Origin: Anaerolineae bacterium
GTDB lineage: Bacteria > Chloroflexota > Anaerolineae > JACIWR01
NCBI GenBank assembly: GCA_021162125.1
Contig: JAGGZG010000161.1
Coordinates: forward strand, 1 to 7,909
Length of the DNA stretch: 7,909 nt
Reading direction: 5' to 3'
In this document: in pieces, positions 1 to 5,878 of the stretch
How positions within the stretch are numbered: the stretch's first letter is position 1
Layout of the letters: every line of letters begins with the position of its first letter
Notes under the pieces: generated by a model
The model's input: the letters and a program-made list of their open reading frames with translations, nothing else
The model's database searches: none
Told to the model about the DNA's origin: nothing
Position numbers and translations under genes: made by a program

Positions 1-534
1 CGGGATTCCAGTTCGGGGCGCGCCTGCACGGGCACGAACACGTCTTCCATGCGCAACTTCACCGTGCGGTTCTGCACCCGTGGCGCGATCCCGCCCAGGT
101 CAAGGTACTCGAAGCGCCGGCGCAGGGAGGCCAGATAGTCGGTGCGCATCTGCGTAAGGTCTGGCCCTCTGGCCATCGTCTCCAGGTCGGCCGGTTCGAG
201 CAGCCGCAGGCCGTGTTCTTTTGCGGCATTGCGGCCCGGCCTGGTGAAGCCACTCGCCGAGACGATGACGCCCTCGTCAACGTGCCCCAACCGGCGCAGG
301 CTGTTCACCACATCGCCAAATTCACGGACTATCTTGATGCCGACGGGTTTAGCCCGGTCCTTGGCCTCGACTGCGATGCAGCGCACGGTCGGCGGTTTCC
401 ATCTCGACGTACACGTCAATTTGATGGCCGGCCAGTTCCACGTCGTGCTCCACCTTCCGCGCACCGATGGCCCGGTAAGCGTCCGCCACCCGCCGTTCGA
501 GCGCCTTGCCCGTTTTCGTAATTTTCTTCGCCAT
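1..534 (-). pseudogene. Mrr-like restriction endonuclease domain fused to a NACHT/STAND-type front region; frameshifted and truncated by the window edge
   Basis: The start ATG (534-532) has AGGAGG 8 bases upstream. The first 50 residues read as the front of an Mrr/PD-(D/E)XK nuclease: helix Glu13, then GHQIDVYVE with putative catalytic Asp40. The frame then breaks near 388-393 and ends at a stop at 349. In the neighbouring minus frame from 389 downward the protein continues perfectly with TVRCIAVEAKD (the E-x-K half of the active site), PVGIKIVREFGDVV, VIVSASGFTRPGRNAAKEHG and LRLLEPADLE. It stays open to the window edge through FEYLDLGGIAPRVQNRTVKL and EDVFVPVQAR. The last part resembles, from memory, the segment before NACHT ATPase domains in bacterial NLR-like proteins. 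One extra base or two missing bases explain the break, so this is a decayed gene or a sequencing error. The nuclease call is fairly firm, the NACHT call moderate. It lies 71 bp after mutS2. Confidence 0.62.
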
Positions 535-542
535 CGCCCCTG

Positions 543-555
543 CCTCCTGCCTCCT
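543..555 (-). promoter_or_regulatory. Duplicated Shine-Dalgarno (AGGAGGC x2) before the Mrr-like gene
   Basis: Read on the minus strand, AGGAGGC occurs twice in tandem (AGGAGG complements at 550-555 and 543-548). The nearer copy lies 8 bases before the ATG at 534. This supports that start even though the frame breaks later. Confidence 0.5.
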
Positions 556-605
556 GCACCATCCAATTTTGGGATTTGGTTCATTGGGATTTCGACCGCA
601 GGTCG

Positions 606-3026
606 CTATTGATTGGCCAGATAGACCACGGTGACCCCATCACCGCCCTCGCCCTGTTCACCGGGGCGGAACGAGGCGACCAGCGGGTGGCCGTTCAACA
701 CCTGGCGCACTGCGCGACGCAGCGCTCCGGTGCCCTTGCCGTGCACGATGCGCACGAAAGGCAACCCGGCCAGAAATGCGGCGTCCAGGTGCTTATCCAC
801 GCGCCCCAGCGCCTCCTCCACGCGCAGGCCGCGCAAGTCCAGTTCGATGCCAGGGGAAGGCGGCAGTTCCCCCGTCGCCAGTTCTGATGGGGCAGGCTCT
901 TCCACTGTGGGGGACGCATGGGACCGCAACTCCAGCGCCTCCCGCTGGGCCCGCACGCGGAAGCTGCCCACCTGCACCACGGCCTCGTCGTCGAACAGCT
1001 CGCTGATCTCCCCGGTGACTCCCAGCCCGGCCACCCACACGGTGTCCCCTACGGACAGCGGGCCGGCAGGTATCTCCGCCACTTTGGGCAGGACAATTTT
1101 CTCAGGGAGCGGGGCCTGTATCTCCAGCTCGCTCAGGGCCTGCTCCGCCTCGGCCAACTCGGGCGGGCGCTCCTCGGTCGCCGCCAGCGCCGAGGCCAGC
1201 CGGGCACGCACCCGTCGCAACTCAGCGCGGACATCCTCTAGCTCGCGGCGGGCCTCCTCGCGCGCCGCGTTGACGATGGCTCGCCGCTCCTCCTCGATGG
1301 TCGCCAGGCGGACGCGCAACTGTTCGGCCAACCCCTCGGCCTCACGCTGGGCCGCGCGTGCCGCCTCGCGGGCAGCCAGCGCCTCCTCGCGGGCTACTTT
1401 GATCTCAGCCAGCAGCGCCTCGGCCTCCAGCCCTTCCGGCGTGACCAGCCCTTTGGCCTCCTCGACGATCTCCTGGGGGAGTCCCAGTCGAGTGGCAATG
1501 GCGAAGGCGTTGGAGCGCCCCGGCAGGCCGATGGTCAGCTCATACGTGGGCGAAAGCGTCTCCAGGTCGAACTCGACGCTGGCGTTCTCCACGCCGGGCG
1601 TGGCGTGGGCATACACTTTGAGCTCTGAGGAATGGGTGGTGGCCAGGGTAGTGATCCGCCGCCGTACCAGGTGGGAGAGGATGGCCCGCGCCAGAGCTGA
1701 CCCCTCGACCGGGTCGGTGCCCGCGCCGAGCTCATCCAACAGCACCAGCGAGCGTTCGTTGGCCCGATTCAACACGTGGATGATGTTGGACATGTGCGAG
1801 GAGAAAGTGGACAGGCTCTGTTCGATGCTCTGCTCGTCACCGATGTCAGCGTACACCCCCTCAAAGACCGAGAGGACCGACCCCTCGTCGGCGGGGATGT
1901 GCAACCCGGCCTGGGCCATTAAGGTCAGCAGCCCAACGGTCTTCAACGAGACCGTCTTGCCGCCGGTGTTGGGCCCGGTGATCACCAGCACGAAGTAGTC
2001 GTCGCTGAGGTACACGTCAATGGGCACCACCGTGGCCGGGTCCAGCAGCGGATGCCGGGCACGGATCAGTTTGATGGTAGACCCCGGATGCTGGAAGTCG
2101 GGCGTTGACTGCTTTCGCGCTTTGGCACTTTTCGCCTTGAAAGGGACCAGTTGCGGCTCGACTGAACGGGTGTCGTGCGCGTACTCGGCCTTGGCCAGGG
2201 CCAGGTCGAGCTCGGCCAGGGCCTCGACGGTGCGGGTGATGAACTCGCCCTCCTCGGCGACCAGGCTTGACAAACCGGCCAGGATACGCTGTACCTCGCG
2301 CTCCTCCTCAATCTGAAGCTCGCGCCAGCGATTGTTGAGCTCGATGGTAGCCAGCGGCTCGATGAACAGGGTGGCCCCGCTGGCCGAGGTGTCGTGCACC
2401 AGGCCGGGGATGCGCCCCTTGAAGTCGGCTTTGAGGGGGATGACGTAGCGCCCGTTGCGCTGGGTGACGAATGCCTCCTGCAGATAGATAGCCGTTTCCG
2501 GCGCAGTCACCAGCCGGTTGAGCTTATCGAGCAGCCGGTCGCGGGCGATTTTGAGATCACGGCGAATCTGGGCCAGCCGGGGACTGGCCGCGTCCACCAC
2601 TTCCGCCTGATCGTTGATGCAACGGCCAATTTCGGCGGTGACGTGGGGACAGGGTTCGATGCGGGCAGCGATAGCCGCCAGGATGGGCAACTGCGCTGCC
2701 TGGCGGGTGATTGTGCGCTTCAGGGACTGCCCACGGAGCAGGGTGTCGCGCACGTCCAGCAGATCGCCGGGTAGGATGGTCGCCCCCCGCGAGGCGCTAT
2801 CCACCAGGGGGCGCACGTCGTGGACCCCACCCAGGGAAACGCCCCCCTGGCTGTCCACCAGGTAGAGTGCTTCGCGGGTCTCTCCCTGGCGACGGCGGGC
2901 TTCTTCCAGGTCGGACGTGGGCTCTAGAGCCAGGATCAGTTTCCGGCCGGCAGAGAAAGAAGCATATTCAGCCACCCGCTTCAGGATTTTTGGTAATTCG
3001 AGTGTTTGTAGATATTTGGTGTCCAT
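606..3026 (-). CDS. mutS2: MutS2 family ATPase/nuclease with C-terminal Smr domain
   Basis: At 806 residues this is close to the usual MutS2 length of about 785. Order: MutS-like core and lever/clamp helices (1-320); ABC-type ATPase with Walker A GPNTGGKT (351-358), Walker B and signature region LVLLDELGAGTDP (Asp431, Glu432) and TTHSSELK (His465); a long Ala/Glu/Arg-rich coiled coil (about 533-635); a small beta/KOW-like segment (about 652-700); a Ser/Pro/Glu linker; and a Smr domain (729-804) with LDLRG (729-733) and HGKGTG (762-767). The MutS1 mismatch-reading domain I is absent. Family members bind branched DNA and limit recombination; in Bacillus, MutS2 also splits collided ribosomes. 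Which role applies here cannot be told from sequence. The ATG at 3026 is preceded by AGGAGGGGTGAT, with the GGTGAT part 9 bases away. All key motifs are intact. Confidence 0.97.
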   Translation of the reverse strand: MDTKYLQTLELPKILKRVAEYASFSAGRKLILALEPTSDLEEARRRQGETREALYLVDSQGGVSLGGVHDVRPLVDSASRGATILPGDLLDVRDTLLRGQSLKRTITRQAAQLPILAAIAARIEPCPHVTAEIGRCINDQAEVVDAASPRLAQIRRDLKIARDRLLDKLNRLVTAPETAIYLQEAFVTQRNGRYVIPLKADFKGRIPGLVHDTSASGATLFIEPLATIELNNRWRELQIEEEREVQRILAGLSSLVAEEGEFITRTVEALAELDLALAKAEYAHDTRSVEPQLVPFKAKSAKARKQSTPDFQHPGSTIKLIRARHPLLDPATVVPIDVYLSDDYFVLVITGPNTGGKTVSLKTVGLLTLMAQAGLHIPADEGSVLSVFEGVYADIGDEQSIEQSLSTFSSHMSNIIHVLNRANERSLVLLDELGAGTDPVEGSALARAILSHLVRRRITTLATTHSSELKVYAHATPGVENASVEFDLETLSPTYELTIGLPGRSNAFAIATRLGLPQEIVEEAKGLVTPEGLEAEALLAEIKVAREEALAAREAARAAQREAEGLAEQLRVRLATIEEERRAIVNAAREEARRELEDVRAELRRVRARLASALAATEERPPELAEAEQALSELEIQAPLPEKIVLPKVAEIPAGPLSVGDTVWVAGLGVTGEISELFDDEAVVQVGSFRVRAQREALELRSHASPTVEEPAPSELATGELPPSPGIELDLRGLRVEEALGRVDKHLDAAFLAGLPFVRIVHGKGTGALRRAVRQVLNGHPLVASFRPGEQGEGGDGVTVVYLANQ

Positions 3027-3064
3027 AGGGAGAAAATCACCCCTCCTGTGCGGTTAGGGAAATA

Positions 3065-3137
3065 GGACGCGGATCAACACAGATTTCACGGATGAGAATG
3101 TTTCAAAATCAGTGTTTTTCCGTGCAAATCCGTGTCC
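3065..3137. repeat. 73-bp imperfect inverted repeat between the exported-protein gene and mutS2
   Basis: The left arm begins GGACGCGGATCAACACAG and the right arm ends CAAATCCGTGTCC, which read backwards is GGACACGGATTTG. The outer 10 bases pair with one mismatch, and further CACGGA/TCCGTG blocks occur inside (85-92 and 119-124 of the 3000s). It fills most of the gap upstream of mutS2. It resembles dispersed 'cacggattt' repeats that I recall from many environmental genomes; copy number cannot be seen here. No T-run follows, so it is not a clear terminator. Confidence 0.5.
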
Positions 3138-3195
3138 TGATGATAAAGAGACTGGCGAGATACCATCGCTGCGGGATTAACTGCACAGGTCGAAA

Positions 3196-3810
3196 TCACC
3201 TTCCGGTGAGTCGTGCCAGCCAGTACACGGACAGCACCAGCCCGGCAATGGCCAATGGCGGGCAAAGTGCGGTCACCGGATTCGCGGTGACGGGGATTGT
3301 CGGGATCGGAGTTGGGAGCGGTTCGACAGTGGCCGGGGGACACAGACCAGCTCCGACGGCGATGGTGTAGAACCCTTCCGCCAGACGCGCGGCAACCACG
3401 GGGTCACGCGAGGCGACGGAGAAAATCGCCGGTCCGCAGCGCCAGGCGTAACCTTCGAAAGGGCTGCTCTCACCTCGCGGCAGATGGCGACCCGGCAGGC
3501 CGCGAAAAGTCATCTCCTCACCGCTGTAGAGTGCCAACAGGCTAGTGGCATCCTCCGCGCTGGGTGCGACCTCGATGCGTAGGACGTGAGCCCCACCCTC
3601 CGAGGTGATCCAGTAGTTATTGTAGTCGAAAGTGCTGGCCGGGGAGAGCTCCCAGGAGACGACCTCACCCAGGCCCAGGGCTCGACCAGCCTGGCGCAAC
3701 GCGACTGCATACACCGAATCGAGAGGCTCCTGCGCGGCGACTGTCCCGGCCAGAACCAGGCAGGCGACCGCGACCCCGCTCCAGGCCAGAACTTGCCATC
3801 TGGCGACCAT
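3196..3810 (-). CDS. Exported, membrane-anchored protein of unknown function
   Basis: The 204-residue product starts at the ATG at 3810, with GGGGGAG 9 bases upstream. A longer in-frame reading to 4002 would run through the palindrome and into the DUF6485 gene, and is rejected. Residues 1-27 form a signal peptide (MVARWQ, a hydrophobic core, then TVAAQ); Cys17 could be a lipobox cysteine, but the fit is poor. The middle (30-155) is a soluble domain with FDYNNYWITSEGG, GRHLPRGESSPFEGYAW and RLAEGFYTIAVG and single cysteines at 125 and 157. A Pro/Thr-rich stalk (158-180) precedes a C-terminal hydrophobic segment (182-199) ending in Arg-rich LARLTGR, so the domain is probably held outside the membrane. 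I do not recognise the family. It probably shares a transcript with the DUF6485 gene 58 bp upstream. Confidence 0.82.
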   Translation of the reverse strand: MVARWQVLAWSGVAVACLVLAGTVAAQEPLDSVYAVALRQAGRALGLGEVVSWELSPASTFDYNNYWITSEGGAHVLRIEVAPSAEDATSLLALYSGEEMTFRGLPGRHLPRGESSPFEGYAWRCGPAIFSVASRDPVVAARLAEGFYTIAVGAGLCPPATVEPLPTPIPTIPVTANPVTALCPPLAIAGLVLSVYWLARLTGR

Positions 3811-3831
3811 GATTCCTATCTCCCCCTGGTC

Positions 3832-3864
3832 AGGTGCCCGGCACTTAGAAAGTGCCGGGCACCT
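3832..3864. repeat. Perfect 15-bp-stem palindrome (REP-like)
   Basis: AGGTGCCCGGCACTT (3832-3846) and AAGTGCCGGGCACCT (3850-3864) pair perfectly around a 3-base AGA. The element begins 4 bases past the stop of the DUF6485 gene and lies just before the exported-protein gene. No T-tract follows on either strand, so a mobile or REP-like hairpin, or an mRNA-stabilising stem inside a transcript, fits better than a classical terminator. Confidence 0.7.
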
Positions 3865-3868
3865 CGAT

Positions 3869-4078
3869 TCACGCTCTCTTGAGAAGATGGCTGTACGTCT
3901 GGACGAAACGGCGGATGGAACGGTCGTAGGTGCGTTCCACCTCCGGTGGGAAGAGGCAACCCGGCAACTCGCCGAGGGCGCGGTGGTAGGCAATGCACTC
4001 ACAACACTTGCCCTTATGGGAACAAGGTTCGTAGGTGCAGGTGCACTGCGCCAGGTTTTCTTTTTGGGTACATTCCAT
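3869..4078 (-). CDS. Small Cys-rich protein, DUF6485 family
   Basis: The 69-residue product packs eight cysteines into its first 41 residues (3, 12, 14, 19, 25, 26, 28, 41) plus His21 and His32. They sit in the pattern CTCTYEPCSHKGKCCECIAYH, followed by ELPGCLFPPEVERTYDRSIRRF. This layout matches the DUF6485 family as I remember it, a short conserved protein of unknown function that probably binds metal through the cysteine cluster. The start at 4078 follows GGAGG by 10 bases; the longer reading to 4189 has no such site and would cross the promoter's transcript start. It is first in a minus-strand group and is likely driven by the promoter at 4161-4189. Confidence 0.85.
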   Translation of the reverse strand: MECTQKENLAQCTCTYEPCSHKGKCCECIAYHRALGELPGCLFPPEVERTYDRSIRRFVQTYSHLLKRA

Positions 4079-4120
4079 GGTTGTGATTCCTCCGTGTAGA
4101 TTGGTGTGGCAGCAGAAGCG

Positions 4121-4138
4121 GCAGACAGGGATGTCTGC
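4121..4138. repeat. Short palindrome GCAGACA-GGGA-TGTCTGC
   Basis: A 7-bp perfect stem with a GGGA loop lies in the predicted 5' leader of the DUF6485 mRNA (on that strand GCAGACA-TCCC-TGTCTGC). Similar AGCAGACATCCCTGTCTGC units are, from memory, scattered in Chloroflexota genomes. It could be a small dispersed repeat or a leader stem-loop. Confidence 0.45.
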
Positions 4139-4160
4139 TCTACTCAAACTAACGGCCCTC

Positions 4161-4189
4161 ATTCTACCATATCGGCCCCGATTAGACAA
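4161..4189 (-). promoter_or_regulatory. Sigma70-type promoter for the DUF6485 gene (leftward)
   Basis: On the minus strand, TTGTCT (4189-4184), a 17-base spacer and TAGAAT (4166-4161) match the -35/-10 consensus at 4/6 and 5/6. Transcription would start near 4154, giving a leader of about 75 bases. Its -35 box overlaps that of the rightward promoter. Confidence 0.6.
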
Positions 4190-4210
4190 GAGAGGGCGAT
4201 GTGCTATAAT
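4183..4210 (+). promoter_or_regulatory. Strong extended -10 promoter for maf (rightward), now followed by the mobile element
   Basis: TAGACA (4183-4188; 5/6 to consensus), a 16-base spacer, TG at 4202-4203 and a perfect TATAAT at 4205-4210. The last five bases of the -10 box are the left target duplication of the 195-bp element. Before insertion the box would have been followed by GGATCGGCG, starting the maf mRNA near 4413 of the present numbering. Now the start would fall inside the element. Confidence 0.72.
4206..4210. repeat. Target site duplication, left (ATAAT)
   Basis: ATAAT directly abuts the element end CAGTAG and recurs right after the other end at 4406-4410. It is also the last five bases of the -10 box. 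Confidence 0.8.
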
Positions 4211-4405
4211 CAGTAGTTGAGAAATCCGCCCCCCGCCCGGCGCTGAAGCGCCAGGCTCAGCAGCAGAAGCCTGCTGAAGCAGGCTGTGGTGGCCTCGGAG
4301 CCGCCGTCCACGTTGGCGAAGGGTGCTTCAGCACTCTTCGCCTGCTCAGCCTGGACGTTCACGTCCAGGCGACGCGGCAGCAGTACCGACTTTTCTCAAG
4401 TACTG
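4211..4405 (+). mobile_element. 195-bp MITE-like element, copy A (complete)
   Basis: The ends are CAGTAGTTGAGAAA and, read inward from the right, CAGTACTTGAGAAA: 14-bp terminal inverted repeats with one mismatch. A 5-bp duplication ATAAT flanks it exactly, so this is a transposition product. It has no credible gene; the interior is five hairpins: 4239-4252 (GGCGC-TGAA-GCGCC), 4268-4285 (AGCCTGC-TGAA-GCAGGCT), 4288-4305 (GGTGGC/GCCGCC), 4315-4342 (12-bp stem, TTCA loop, one G-T pair) and 4349-4370 (GCCTGGACG-TTCA-CGTCCAGGC). It must rely on a transposase elsewhere; I cannot assign the IS family from these ends. The near-identical copy B suggests recent movement. Confidence 0.88.
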
Positions 4406-4410
4406 ATAAT
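4406..4410. repeat. Target site duplication, right (ATAAT)
   Basis: Identical to 4206-4210 and directly abutting the element end TACTG. The sequence after it (GGATCGG) would have followed the original -10 box. Confidence 0.8.
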
Positions 4411-4462
4411 GGATCGGCGTTCGGATGATGTGATGTGGCGGGGCACGGCCCTGCACCCGTTC

Positions 4463-4468
4463 AGGAGG
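4463..4468 (+). promoter_or_regulatory. Ribosome binding site of maf (AGGAGG)
   Basis: AGGAGG lies 11 bases before the ATG at 4480. It decides between that start and an in-frame GTG at 4435, which would place this site inside the gene. Confidence 0.8.
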
Positions 4469-4479
4469 AACGAATCCCA

Positions 4480-5130
4480 ATGAAACCCGTACTGATCCTG
4501 GCCTCGGCCTCCCCTCGCCGTCGCCAGTTAATCGCTCTGTTGGGCCTGCCCTTCGAAGTCTGCGCCGCTGACGTGAAGGAGCATCCCCAGGATGATGAAC
4601 ATCCCCGCGACCTGGTACGCCGTCTGAGCGAGGACAAAGTGCGCGCTGTGGTAAGCAGCGTGCGGGGCGGGCCGGTCGTCGGGGCGGATACCATCGTGGT
4701 TCTGGAGGGTGAAATCCTGGGCAAACCAGCCGACGCTAACGCAGCACTGCTCATGCTCCATCGCCTGCGGGGACAGGCGCATCAGGTGTACACCGGCGTA
4801 TCCGTTCTCGACCCGGCGACGGGAAGGCTGTCCAGTATCGTCGTCAGGAGCACCGTGTGGATGCGAGCCTACTCAGACGAGGAGATGATGGCCTACGTGC
4901 GCGGTGGTGGGCCCCTGGACAAGGCCGGTGGGTACGCTATTCAGGACGGGGTTTTCCAACCGGTTGCCCGGGTGGAAGGTTGCTACGCCAACGTGATGGG
5001 TCTTCCCCTGTGCCACCTGTACCGGCTGTTGACGGAGATGGGTGTATCCATTGAAACCCCACCGGCCGCCGCCTGCGACGCATTTCTGGGACGTCGCTGC
5101 CCCATCGCCAAAGCGGTTCTCTTTGGATAA
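4480..5130 (+). CDS. maf: Maf-family nucleoside triphosphate pyrophosphatase (house-cleaning NTPase)
   Basis: The 216-residue cytoplasmic enzyme is of the type that cleaves dTTP, UTP or modified nucleotides to monophosphate and pyrophosphate. Motifs run in order: LASASPRRRQLI (7-18) for phosphate binding, VVGADTIVV with the likely catalytic Asp70, GEILGKP (77-83), HQVYTGVSV (101-109), LDKAGGYAIQDG (146-157) and VEGCYANVMGLPL (165-177). The DKAGGYAIQ form is that of the YhdE-like dTTP/UTP branch. The tail beyond about 190 (with Cys199 and Cys207 near GRRCPIA) is longer than in textbook Maf proteins. The ATG is chosen for its Shine-Dalgarno site. Its promoter region is interrupted by the 195-bp element, so its mRNA probably now carries that element as leader. 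It converges with hpf. Confidence 0.95.
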   Translation: MKPVLILASASPRRRQLIALLGLPFEVCAADVKEHPQDDEHPRDLVRRLSEDKVRAVVSSVRGGPVVGADTIVVLEGEILGKPADANAALLMLHRLRGQAHQVYTGVSVLDPATGRLSSIVVRSTVWMRAYSDEEMMAYVRGGGPLDKAGGYAIQDGVFQPVARVEGCYANVMGLPLCHLYRLLTEMGVSIETPPAAACDAFLGRRCPIAKAVLFG

Positions 5131-5152
5131 GGGAAAAGCGGCGCAAGATTAA

Positions 5153-5184
5153 GGGCCTGGGAGAGTTTATCACCTCCCAGGCCC
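5153..5184. terminator. Hairpin between convergent maf and hpf (bidirectional terminator candidate)
   Basis: GGGCCTGGGAG (5153-5163) pairs perfectly with CTCCCAGGCCC (5174-5184), an 11-bp stem with a 10-base loop. It is 22 bases past the maf stop and 29 past the hpf stop. On the minus strand a modest T-rich stretch (TTAATCTT) follows, so it suits hpf better. On the plus strand no T-run follows. Confidence 0.6.
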
Positions 5185-5213
5185 CGCTGAGTACCGGGCG
5201 TTAATAGATGGTG

Positions 5214-5762
5214 TCAGGCCAACTCCGGCTGGATCAGCCCGTAGTCACCGTTCTTGCGCCGATACAAAACGTTGATCGCTCCATCCGAAGCATTGTAGAA
5301 GACGAAAAAGTCGTGGCCCAGTAACTCCATCTGTTCGATGGCTTCTTCCTCGTCCATCGGCATCAGGCGAAAACGCTTGGTGCGTACGATGCGTCGCGGT
5401 TCTTCTTCCTCTTCCTCCTCAAGCTCAATTGGTAATGCCTCGCCCTGTGCCGCCGCGCGTCCCCGTCTATAGCGTCTACCCTTATAGCGCGCGATCTGGC
5501 GATACATCTTGTCCAGTACAGCATCAATAGAGGTGAAAATATCAGATGTTTTCTCCTCGGCCCGCAGGATGGTGCCCTTATTGCGCACAGTGAGCTGCGC
5601 TACCTGCAGGGCACCGGCACTCCGGGTGTGCTCAGTGGAGAGTTCCATCCGTGCCTCGTCAATAGTGGGCAGATAGCGGTCTAACTTGCCCACCTTTTTT
5701 TCCACGTACTCTCGCAAACGGTCAGTAATCTCGACGTTCTTCCCCTGGATGATCAGTTGCAT
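5214..5762 (-). CDS. hpf: Ribosome hibernation promoting factor, long form
   Basis: The product of 182 residues has the two-domain layout of long HPF. The N-terminal S30AE domain (1-98; MQLIIQGKNVEITDRLREYV, KVGKLDRYLP, and a Lys/Arg-rich helix end KMYRQIARYKGRRYRRGR) sits in the 30S decoding channel. A linker with seven Glu in a row (115-121) leads to the C-terminal dimerisation domain (123-182; VRTKRFRLMPMDEEEAIEQM, GHDFFVFYNAS, INVLYRRKNGDYGLIQP). Long HPF pairs two 70S ribosomes into inactive 100S dimers in slow growth. The ATG at 5762 follows AAGGAGAGG; the longer reading to 5975 overlaps comF and is not plausible. No convincing promoter is visible in the 116 bases between comF and hpf, so transcription may come from comF or from a non-sigma70 site. 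Confidence 0.96.
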   Translation of the reverse strand: MQLIIQGKNVEITDRLREYVEKKVGKLDRYLPTIDEARMELSTEHTRSAGALQVAQLTVRNKGTILRAEEKTSDIFTSIDAVLDKMYRQIARYKGRRYRRGRAAAQGEALPIELEEEEEEEPRRIVRTKRFRLMPMDEEEAIEQMELLGHDFFVFYNASDGAINVLYRRKNGDYGLIQPELA

Positions 5763-5765
5763 CGT

Positions 5766-5774
5766 CCTCTCCTT
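5766..5774 (-). promoter_or_regulatory. Ribosome binding site of hpf (AAGGAGAGG)
   Basis: Read on the minus strand, AAGGAGAGG lies close before the ATG at 5762. It sets the start at MQLIIQG rather than any of the upstream in-frame codons. Confidence 0.7.
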
Positions 5775-5878
5775 TCCAATGTGAAAGTTCCCCTGAGTCC
5801 ATCCGAATTCCCTTATGAAGCACAAGCTTGATGCACGTATATAGACAACCGAGCCAGGTATCTCCGCGTTGAAAGGGA

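Noticed and set aside
631..1998. A 455-codon open frame on the plus strand
   Set aside because: It lies entirely antisense to mutS2, and its product is a low-complexity Ser/Ala/Arg string with no family motif; GC-rich codon use on the other strand explains it.
3811..4002. Longer N-terminus for the exported protein
   Set aside because: It would read through the 33-bp palindrome and overlap the DUF6485 gene, and it would bury the signal peptide that begins at 3810.
4391..4410. A new outward promoter at the right end of copy A (GATAAT as -10)
   Set aside because: No acceptable -35 lies 15-19 bases upstream; the surviving left-side TATAAT is the better promoter.
4435..4479. Upstream in-frame GTG start for maf
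   Set aside because: It would put the AGGAGG site inside the coding region and add 15 residues not seen in the family.
4286..4483. Open frame spanning the right half of the mobile element and into maf
   Set aside because: Its product is made from hairpin sequence, with no ribosome site or family features; the same DNA in copy B is not kept as a gene.
5401..5425. TCTTCC-type simple repeat
   Set aside because: It encodes the Glu-rich linker of HPF and is explained by coding, not a free microsatellite.
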